NCBI GenBank assembly: GCA_946183385.1
Contig: CAMHBN010000041.1
Span: forward strand, 1-11,274
Source of the DNA: an uncultured Ruminococcus sp.
GTDB lineage: Bacteria > Bacillota > Clostridia > Oscillospirales > Ruminococcaceae
DNA length: 11,274 nucleotides
Direction: 5' to 3'
How positions within the stretch are numbered: position 1 is the first letter of the stretch; every line of letters begins with the position of its first letter. Both the position numbers and the translations under genes were made by a program. Of this stretch, positions 5,166 to 11,274 are shown piece after piece. Below the pieces are notes generated by a model. It made no database searches, was not told the DNA's origin, and saw only the letters and a list, made by a program, of their open reading frames with translations.

Positions 5166-6149
5166 TTACTCTACCTCATAGTAAATGAACTTGTTTACTA
5201 TGAGCGTTACCAGTCCGATAGCCGCGAGGACTATCATGAAGTATATCCATGCCATCGCGGAAGCCTCGCCGAACTTCCACTCCTCCTTCATCGCGAGGAT
5301 ACGTCCCATTACGGTATTGGTCGGGCTCGTGAAGGAGTCGATGACCGTGAATATGAGGTTCGCGAGAATGAAGGGGCTTACATAGGGCAGAGTTATCTTC
5401 CAGAAGAACTCCCACGAGGTCGCGCCCTCTATCTGAGCGGCTTCCTTTGCCGACGGCGGTATGTTCTGCAATGCGCCGAGGAAGAGCAGTATCTGTATGC
5501 CGCTCGACCAGACGATGCCGAAGATATTGTCCGCGACTGTGGATATCATCGTGCTCATATTGTCGCTTATTCCGTATATGCCGAGAAATTGCAGGAGCTG
5601 TCCCACGAGGTCTGTCGAGAACATCGTCGAGAACTGCGCCGCTCCCGTGTTGCCCGTGGAGTTCATATCGCCGCTGATTATCTTGTAGACAGGACCCGTC
5701 GCGATAATGACGGGCAGGAAGAATATCGCACGCGAGAGCGTCCTGCCGCGGAACTCCTGATTGAGTATGACCGCTATGAACAGCGAAAATATTAGTACGA
5801 GCGGAGTCTTCCACAGCGTCTCAATGAGGGTGTCCTTGAGGAAGGTTGTGTAGTTCGGGTCTGCGTTCATTACGAAATCGTACTTCGCGAGCCCGACCCA
5901 GTCCGTCATCATCTTGCCCTCGCCGATGGATACCTCGTTGAAGGAGTACCAGAACGATTTCACCAGCGGGATAAGGAAGAAGAACAGCGTGCCTATCATC
6001 CATATAGATATGAAGCCGTAGCCGTAGAGCTGCTTGCGCTTCTCATAGGGCAGTCTGCGGCGCTGCTTTGCGGGCTTGACTGCGGCTGTCTCTGCCGCGG
6101 GAGCAGTCTCCTCTGCGGTTGTCTCCGCCTTTATTGCTTCTTCTGCCAT
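5166..6149 (-). CDS. Carbohydrate ABC transporter permease (LplB/UgpA-type, first membrane subunit)
   Basis: This 327-residue membrane protein pairs with the downstream permease to form the transport channel. An unusual Ala/Glu-rich N-terminal extension (about 1-28) and a basic stretch precede the first helix at about 43-63. Further hydrophobic segments lie near 108-130, 138-158, 203-228, 256-275 and 298-318. The EAA motif is KEAAQIEGATSWEFFWKITLP at about 235-255, very close to the family consensus. The start ATG shares one base with the stop codon of the preceding gene (TGATG), and a perfect AAGGAGGT at 6161-6168 lies inside the end of that gene, so translational coupling is expected. The periplasm-equivalent loop at about 159-202 is Ser/Thr- and Gly-rich and longer than usual for the family as I know it. 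Confidence 0.94.
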   Translation of the reverse strand: MAEEAIKAETTAEETAPAAETAAVKPAKQRRRLPYEKRKQLYGYGFISIWMIGTLFFFLIPLVKSFWYSFNEVSIGEGKMMTDWVGLAKYDFVMNADPNYTTFLKDTLIETLWKTPLVLIFSLFIAVILNQEFRGRTLSRAIFFLPVIIATGPVYKIISGDMNSTGNTGAAQFSTMFSTDLVGQLLQFLGIYGISDNMSTMISTVADNIFGIVWSSGIQILLFLGALQNIPPSAKEAAQIEGATSWEFFWKITLPYVSPFILANLIFTVIDSFTSPTNTVMGRILAMKEEWKFGEASAMAWIYFMIVLAAIGLVTLIVNKFIYYEVE

Positions 6150-8980
6150 CAGTTGCCGATACCTCCTTCCTCATCATCTGCAAGCGAGAGCTTGTTCCCG
6201 CCGTATTCGACCGTCTTTTCCGCGAGGTCTACCTTTACGACGGTGCCGTTTGAATAAGTCGTTGTTATGAGGTCGCCGTCATCGCTGACGCCGTAGCCTG
6301 TGATAGTGCTGTCGCCGATACTGTTGAGCAGAGGCGCGAGGAGCTTGTACTGCTCAGCGGCTGTGTCTGCCCAGTAGTGGTAGTTGGCGTAGTAGTAGAT
6401 GTCGTAGTCGGTGTCCTTGAGCTTGCTCGTCTCGTTATATATCATATCGTAGCTGAGCCGGCTTCCCGTAGCCGCCGCCATCAGCAGGAGCGTGGTCGGG
6501 TCGGCGTCGCCGTTGACGGGAGTGGTCGAGTATGGCACAAGTCCGTGCATGACTATCTGGTAGAATGGTACGTCCTCGTTGAAGATGTCGAATCTGCTCG
6601 ACGAGAGCGGCACGTTCGTGATGTGGCTGATATACGGCAGAGCGTAGGCGTTTGCGCCGTCGGCGATGAAGCCGTTGTCAAGTCCGCCGCTGAGGGAATC
6701 GAAGGTCTCCTCGGCTATGGTCATAGCCTTGTAGCGGGAGATGTTCTTCTTGCCGTAGTCGCCGTAGAGCGACGAAGCCGCATTGTCCACTGCTATTCCC
6801 GAAAGCCCCGCCTTTGAGTAGCTCTTAGCCGCCTTGCTGTAGACCTCGCTGAAATAGCTCGGCGACAGGAGCGACATATTCTTCTTGAAGCCGTCGGGTA
6901 TGCCGTAGGCGCGGTCGTAGCTGACTATGCGCGAGTACGAGCCCGACACCCTCACGCAGGTGCTTGTGAACGAGTAGTAGCCGTTGCCCGAGTAGAAATC
7001 CCTGTTGCTTGATGCGGGGTAGAACTCAAAGCCGCTGTCGTCTATGAAGTCGGTGAGCTTGCGGAAATCGCTCTTTCCGCCGAGCTTGCCCGAGGGCGAG
7101 GCTCCCGTATCGACCTTGCGCTTTATGCCGTCGTTGGTCCAGCCGTTATAGGAGACGACCATATCGTCCACGCCCTTGTCCCTGAGCTCGGTGAGTATTT
7201 CAAGCGCCTCGTCGTACCTGGTGACGGACTGCTTCATCGTGACGGGTATGCCGAGCACGGGCTTCTTTTTGAGCGTGCCGCCGTAGAGGTCGAGGTACAT
7301 CGCCGCGCCTGATGTTTTCGGCTCGACGCCCTCCTCCTCGATGAGGTACTGCCTGTAGCGTGACGCGACGTCAACGTAGTCCGCGCCCTCTTTTGCAATC
7401 GGGTAGTAGCGGAGCTCGATGTCGTCGGAGATGATATCGCCGTTCTCGAAAACGGTAAGCTTGTCGGCGTTGTTGCCCGACATATAGAAGGTGTCCGTGC
7501 CGCGCAGTATGAATGTGAAATTGCAGAGGTTGTAGCTGCTGTTCGACTGCTTCGACACCTGCGCCGAGAGGTACGCGTTCGAGTCGCCCTTGGAGGCTAC
7601 CACGAGCATGGCGTTGTCCTCCTTGACTATGCCGTATACGGGCAGGTATATCTGCTCGGTCACGGCTCCCCTGCTCGTCGGCACGACCGTGATGTCATTG
7701 CCGTAAACGCGCTGCCGGTAGGCGTTGGTGTCCATAGTCCTGTTGTTGTTGAAGCGCACGAGAGCGCCGCTGCCGTCGGGGATGACAAAGTAGCCGTCCT
7801 CCTTGTCGGAGGCTGCTCCGAAGCTATTCAGCAGCGTGACCTCGGTGGCTATCTTCTCGTCCTTGGGCTCCTTGATGTCGGAGACTTTGAGCGAGGCTTT
7901 CAGGCAGTCCTTTTCGAGCGTGTACACGACAGGGAAGCTGAATCCCGCCTTCTTGTAGTTATAATTCACCTTTACGCCGCCCTTGGTGTCGCTGACGCTT
8001 ATCTCGCAGTCGTCCGTACCCGAGCGCAGAACGTTGTTGTTCGAGCGCTTCGAGGGTATGCCGTAGCGGAGCGTATTCGACGAGCGGAGCTCATTCACGA
8101 GGAGCGGCGTTGCGACCTTGTCGCGTGCTGCTCCGAGCGGAGCCGACCACCATATATAGCCCGTAGCCTTGTTTTTGAGCCCGAGGTTGCCGAGGCGGTC
8201 GTCCACGAGCATTATGTAGCTGTCATTTTCGGCACACTGCCTGTACACGCCGATGACCTGCTTTCCGTCGGCGCTGAGCCACGCAAAAGCCATCCTGTCG
8301 GAGCTGTAGTAGACCTTTTTTCCGTCCTCGGTGCCGCTCTCGGTGTAGGTCGCGAGCACCTTCCTGTAGTCGCCGTCCATGCGCTCGAGCGTCTTGCCGT
8401 CTATCGAGCTGAACAGCGACGGGTCGTCAATCGTTGATATTACGCGGCGTACCCGTATAACGCGGGTGAGGTCGCTGTCCACGTACAGCAGGTAGCGCTT
8501 GGCGTCGCTGACGTAGAGCTTGCCCTCGTCGCATTTGTTGCCGGTCTCGAAGCTCGCGAGAGCCTCCTTCTTTTCGGGGTCAACGGCAACGAGGTCGCCG
8601 AGCTTTTTCAGCTCGCTTATCCTGTCGGCGAGCTCCTCCTGAGCCTCGGTGTAGTCGGACTTCTTCTCGGGCTCGCCGCCGTTTTTCTCCCATATCGCGT
8701 CCGCGAAGCCCTTGTCCTTGGCGTAGATGTCTATGCCGTCAGCGGAACCGACCTTGCGGAGATATTCCGTTATGTCGTCGAAGTCGGCTCTCACCTTCTC
8801 CTCCGACTCCTTCATCTTTGCTGCCTTTTCCTCGGTGGCTTCCTCCTCGGAGCTCTCCTCCCCGTCCACGACCTCAGCCGCGGTATCCTCGTCCTCGTTG
8901 TCGGCGTAGATGTTCGCGGATACGGTCATCATCGAAACGGCAAGCAGGCACAGAAGCGTGCGTTTTATCTTGTTCTTCAT
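6149..8980 (-). CDS. Large exported DUF5696-like protein, probable glycoside-hydrolase-like barrel
   Basis: This 943-residue exported protein begins with a signal peptide (1-26, basic MKNKIKR then a hydrophobic core, probable cut after A26). It is followed by a strongly acidic linker (about 27-66) and a helical/charged stretch to about 145. Residues about 220-545 are beta-rich and include FVIPDGSGALVRFNN (398-412) and PVYGIV (447-452), consistent with a beta-sandwich domain. From about 558 to 880 the pattern of beta strands and helices suggests a TIM barrel: MYLDLYGG (561-568), MVVSYNGWTNDG (607-618), SGIAVDN (727-733, a strand ending in D732), NGFIADGANAYA (769-780) and IVMHGLVPYS (809-818). 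A short beta-rich tail ends the protein. I recall this layout as DUF5696, a family often found beside sugar ABC permeases and YIP1 proteins; that needs checking. A role in binding or cleaving an extracellular glycan for the permeases is inference. The Shine-Dalgarno site (GGTGAT at 8984-8989) is weak, 18 bases after the preceding stop. Confidence 0.85.
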   Translation of the reverse strand: MKNKIKRTLLCLLAVSMMTVSANIYADNEDEDTAAEVVDGEESSEEEATEEKAAKMKESEEKVRADFDDITEYLRKVGSADGIDIYAKDKGFADAIWEKNGGEPEKKSDYTEAQEELADRISELKKLGDLVAVDPEKKEALASFETGNKCDEGKLYVSDAKRYLLYVDSDLTRVIRVRRVISTIDDPSLFSSIDGKTLERMDGDYRKVLATYTESGTEDGKKVYYSSDRMAFAWLSADGKQVIGVYRQCAENDSYIMLVDDRLGNLGLKNKATGYIWWSAPLGAARDKVATPLLVNELRSSNTLRYGIPSKRSNNNVLRSGTDDCEISVSDTKGGVKVNYNYKKAGFSFPVVYTLEKDCLKASLKVSDIKEPKDEKIATEVTLLNSFGAASDKEDGYFVIPDGSGALVRFNNNRTMDTNAYRQRVYGNDITVVPTSRGAVTEQIYLPVYGIVKEDNAMLVVASKGDSNAYLSAQVSKQSNSSYNLCNFTFILRGTDTFYMSGNNADKLTVFENGDIISDDIELRYYPIAKEGADYVDVASRYRQYLIEEEGVEPKTSGAAMYLDLYGGTLKKKPVLGIPVTMKQSVTRYDEALEILTELRDKGVDDMVVSYNGWTNDGIKRKVDTGASPSGKLGGKSDFRKLTDFIDDSGFEFYPASSNRDFYSGNGYYSFTSTCVRVSGSYSRIVSYDRAYGIPDGFKKNMSLLSPSYFSEVYSKAAKSYSKAGLSGIAVDNAASSLYGDYGKKNISRYKAMTIAEETFDSLSGGLDNGFIADGANAYALPYISHITNVPLSSSRFDIFNEDVPFYQIVMHGLVPYSTTPVNGDADPTTLLLMAAATGSRLSYDMIYNETSKLKDTDYDIYYYANYHYWADTAAEQYKLLAPLLNSIGDSTITGYGVSDDGDLITTTYSNGTVVKVDLAEKTVEYGGNKLSLADDEEGGIGN

Positions 8981-8998
8981 AGTATCACCGCCGTTCCG

Positions 8999-9628
8999 TC
9001 AGACTCTTATCCTGTACGAGAGCTCTGTGTATATCGTTGATGCGAAGATGTACACCTGCTGTATCAGCGACATGAAGAGCACGAGCAGGAACAGCATTAT
9101 CAGCATGGCGGCGACGGTGAGGATAATCGCGAACACCGTCTTGCCGAAGCTGTACTGGTGCACCGACTTTATCGCCGAGAACAGCAGTATCGCCGTCCAG
9201 CCGACGCCGATTATCTCTATCGCCTGCATGAAGACGTACTCGTCGCGGATAAGGATATGCGAGAGGAGCACGTTTATGAAGCGCTGTGCGATGTACGGTA
9301 TGAGCGAGTAGGCGCTGTATATGCAGATGTTGCGCATGGTGCCCTCGCCGTCGAGGAGGGTGCATATCGACCAGTTGCCGACCACCCATGCCGCGAATAC
9401 CACTATCGTCTGCATGATGTAGGGCACGATGTTGAAGGTCTTGTCGTAGGCGACGTAGAACTGCTGTCCGTACATTCTTCCGTATGCTATCTGAGAGAAG
9501 AACAGCAGGAACACTATCAGGAACGCTATTTTCAGCGAGCCCGATTTCTTCCAGCGCATATCCTCAAAGCCCTCGACGGGGTGGGTTATCGCGTGCTTTA
9601 CCCATTCAGCGGGTCGCAGGTCCATCAT
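8999..9628 (-). CDS. YIP1-like integral membrane protein
   Basis: This 209-residue protein has about five hydrophobic segments, near 33-49, 68-87, 101-120, 133-152 and 164-189, with no signal peptide cleavage site. The amphipathic N-terminus ([26 protein letters not shown]) before the first helix is typical of bacterial YIP1-domain proteins, which begin with a short W-x-x-x-x-x-P-x-x-x-F/Y region. Function in bacteria is not established. Its place between the NHL protein and the DUF5696-like protein suggests it is a membrane partner of the transporter system, which is inference. The start at 9628 has GGAGG at 9638-9642 with 9-base spacing; this site lies in the last Glu codons of the preceding gene. 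An in-frame ATG immediately after gives a form one residue shorter. Confidence 0.82.
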   Translation of the reverse strand: MMDLRPAEWVKHAITHPVEGFEDMRWKKSGSLKIAFLIVFLLFFSQIAYGRMYGQQFYVAYDKTFNIVPYIMQTIVVFAAWVVGNWSICTLLDGEGTMRNICIYSAYSLIPYIAQRFINVLLSHILIRDEYVFMQAIEIIGVGWTAILLFSAIKSVHQYSFGKTVFAIILTVAAMLIMLFLLVLFMSLIQQVYIFASTIYTELSYRIRV

Positions 9629-9632
9629 GGTG

Positions 9633-11274
9633 CTATTCCTCCTCTCTCTTTTCTGTTTCTTCCTCGGCGGGAGCTTCCGCCGCCGCCTCGGCTATCTCGG
9701 CTTTGAGCCTTGCCGCTTCCTCGTCTGCCTTTACCTCGGCTTCGAGAGCCTGCAAAGCCTCCGCCGCCTCGCCCTTGTTGAGGTCGAGCCTTGCTATGTC
9801 GGCGTCCGCGGGGACAGCCTCAGCCGCCGCGAGAGCGCGTCTGCGCCGCTTCATAACGTATCCGAGCGCGAGCAGAGCTATTATCACTGCCGCAATGACA
9901 GCGAATATCGCTCCGAAGTGCTTTTTGAGGAACTCCATGCGGTAGCCCTCGAAAGCCTTGTTGTATACGCTTCCGACGCCTGCTACCTTTGCGTACTTCA
10001 TCGAGCCCTCATAGTCGCCCTTGCGCAGGAGTGCCAGCGACAAGCCGACATTCGCGTACCAGTAGTTGCCGTCGTGGCGGAGCACCTCCTGCCACGGTTC
10101 GAGAGCCTCCTCGTAGTAGCCCTGATTGAAGAGCGTTGTCGCCTTGTGGACGATAGCACCGAAGTCGGTCTCGGTGAATATTGTGACGGTGTCCTTGCGG
10201 TTGTCCACGACGTAGAGATTCTCTCCCCTTGATTCGAGAGCGGCGGCGTGGTCGAAGCCGCCCACCTGCTTGGCGAGCGTGCCCGTGATGAACAGCAGGT
10301 TGCACTCCTTGTCGTACTGGAAAACGCGTCCCGTGGTGAAGTCGAGGCAGTTGATGTTGCCGTCCTCGGCGATGTCGATATCGACTATCGCGGGCGCGAG
10401 GAGCTTGTTCTGCGAGGTGTCGTACATTGGAGCGTAGTCGCCGAATTTGAGGTCCATGCTCGCGAAGATGTTGTTTCCCGCGGCGTTTAGCTTCTTGACC
10501 GTATCAGTGGTCTGCGTCGAGGACGACGTACACGTGAAGATGAAGTCGCCGTCGATGTCGAAGCTCGTGATGCCCGTCGGGACATTTCTTGCGCGGCGGG
10601 CACGCTTCTCCTCGGAGGTGAACAGGCTCGTGAAGTAGTTGCTGACTATCTCGGCTGTCGGCTGGACGCGGTTCGCGCCGTAGAAGCCGATGAACTCGCC
10701 CTCGGGGTCGAACATAGCCGCGCCCGTGGTGATGTTGCCGAGCACGATGTAGACATTGCCCGCCTTGTCAGCGATGACGCGCTGAGGCAGGAAGGTACGC
10801 TTCTGGTCGTATACCTCGGAGGTCGGCTTGGTTATCTCGCGCTGAACATTGCCGTCCATGTCGCTTATGAGGACGCGGGCGTTCTCGTTGTCGGCGATGT
10901 ACATGAGGTCGTTCTCGGCGGAGATGAATATGCCCTGCGGATTTTTCAGCTTCGTCGCCGAGCCGTCGGGCATGGTGAAGCTGTCGTACACCTTCACTGT
11001 CTCGCTGAAATCGGAATCCACCGCGACTATGCGGTTGTTGCCCGAATCGACGATGTAGAAGATGTCGTTGTGGTCAAGGAAGATGTCGGACGGCGACTCA
11101 AATGCTCCCACTCCGAGGTCGTAGCCCGAAACGGAGCGGTCGGCGATATAGCCTGCCTGCGAGGGTACAGCCTCGCCCCAGCGGTCGTAGTTGTAGACGT
11201 CGTAGGGCTCTCGGGCGCTTGCGGTCAGGGCTGTGATACAGCCGCCGAGCAGAGCTCCCGACAGAGCGAGGGTG
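9633..11274 (-). CDS. Membrane-anchored NHL-repeat/TPR protein, 5' end outside the window
   Basis: The frame is open to the right edge and encodes at least 546 residues plus a stop. The first visible residues ([20 protein letters not shown]) are the core and cleavage region of a signal peptide, so only a few N-terminal residues are missing. A GTG at 11109-11111 could be mistaken for the start but is an internal Val codon. Residues about 58-370 (window count) carry repeated NHL-type blades, such as [42 protein letters not shown] and a later [15 protein letters not shown], which should form a beta-propeller outside the cell. Residues about 372-440 hold two TPR-like helical pairs ([13 protein letters not shown] and [14 protein letters not shown]). 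A membrane helix at about 452-473 is followed by KRRRR and an Ala/Glu-rich cytosolic tail. It is the first visible gene of the operon, 4 bases before the YIP1-like gene. The ligand is unknown. Confidence 0.88.
   Translation of the reverse strand, partial: TLALSGALLGGCITALTASAREPYDVYNYDRWGEAVPSQAGYIADRSVSGYDLGVGAFESPSDIFLDHNDIFYIVDSGNNRIVAVDSDFSETVKVYDSFTMPDGSATKLKNPQGIFISAENDLMYIADNENARVLISDMDGNVQREITKPTSEVYDQKRTFLPQRVIADKAGNVYIVLGNITTGAAMFDPEGEFIGFYGANRVQPTAEIVSNYFTSLFTSEEKRARRARNVPTGITSFDIDGDFIFTCTSSSTQTTDTVKKLNAAGNNIFASMDLKFGDYAPMYDTSQNKLLAPAIVDIDIAEDGNINCLDFTTGRVFQYDKECNLLFITGTLAKQVGGFDHAAALESRGENLYVVDNRKDTVTIFTETDFGAIVHKATTLFNQGYYEEALEPWQEVLRHDGNYWYANVGLSLALLRKGDYEGSMKYAKVAGVGSVYNKAFEGYRMEFLKKHFGAIFAVIAAVIIALLALGYVMKRRRRALAAAEAVPADADIARLDLNKGEAAEALQALEAEVKADEEAARLKAEIAEAAAEAPAEEETEKREEE

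Noticed and set aside
6377..6817. A 146-codon + strand frame opposite the DUF5696-like gene
   Set aside because: Its Val/Arg/Glu-rich translation is typical of antisense reading of GC-rich genes; no ribosome site or domain is seen.
9158..10232. Overlapping + strand open frames opposite the YIP1-like and NHL genes
   Set aside because: All are antisense shadows with skewed Leu/Val/Arg/Ser composition and no coherent protein features.
11109..11111. GTG start codon for the NHL protein
   Set aside because: No ribosome site is placed before it, and the open frame upstream encodes a signal-peptide cleavage region and continuous plausible protein.

Overview
The window looks like a chromosomal segment of a GC-rich, Ruminococcus-like member of the Clostridia (Oscillospiraceae). 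This rests on a type I dockerin, perfect Clostridia-style Shine-Dalgarno sites, a CIRCE heat-shock operator, palindromic TGTAGGGG...CCCCTACA intergenic repeats, and a sugar-type ABC permease pair with no ATPase of its own. The species cannot be told from the sequence alone. Two gene groups converge on a shared terminator near 4082-4122. No tRNA, rRNA, CRISPR array, transposase or phage gene was seen, and no gene-free stretch exceeds 300 bases.

Left part, + strand (1-4120). First comes a secreted protein with an N-terminal dockerin, a duplicated beta-rich module and a C-terminal VanY-type D,D-carboxypeptidase. A 71-bp palindromic repeat follows, then nadC (quinolinate phosphoribosyltransferase) overlapping a GNAT acetyltransferase gene by ATGA. 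A second, 108-bp copy of the palindromic repeat separates these from a heat-shock unit. That unit has two overlapping CIRCE operators, a small DUF6483-like gene and an Hsp20 gene, and it ends in a strong terminator.

Right part, - strand (11274-4121, transcribed right to left). This is one tight five-gene operon running off the right edge. In order it encodes an exported, membrane-anchored NHL-repeat/TPR protein (5' end cut off), a YIP1-like polytopic membrane protein, a 943-residue exported DUF5696-like protein with a probable glycoside-hydrolase-like barrel, and two sugar-type ABC permeases. Gene gaps are -1 to 18 bases, and several Shine-Dalgarno sites lie inside the preceding gene, so co-expression is very likely. 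No solute-binding protein or ATPase is visible; the former may lie beyond the right edge, and a shared MsmX-type ATPase may serve the permeases.

The operon is the best candidate for an undescribed system. It joins an extracellular beta-propeller-like protein, an unknown membrane protein and a large extracellular enzyme-like protein to a carbohydrate importer. The second point of interest is the tandem-CIRCE control of a gene of unknown function together with Hsp20.
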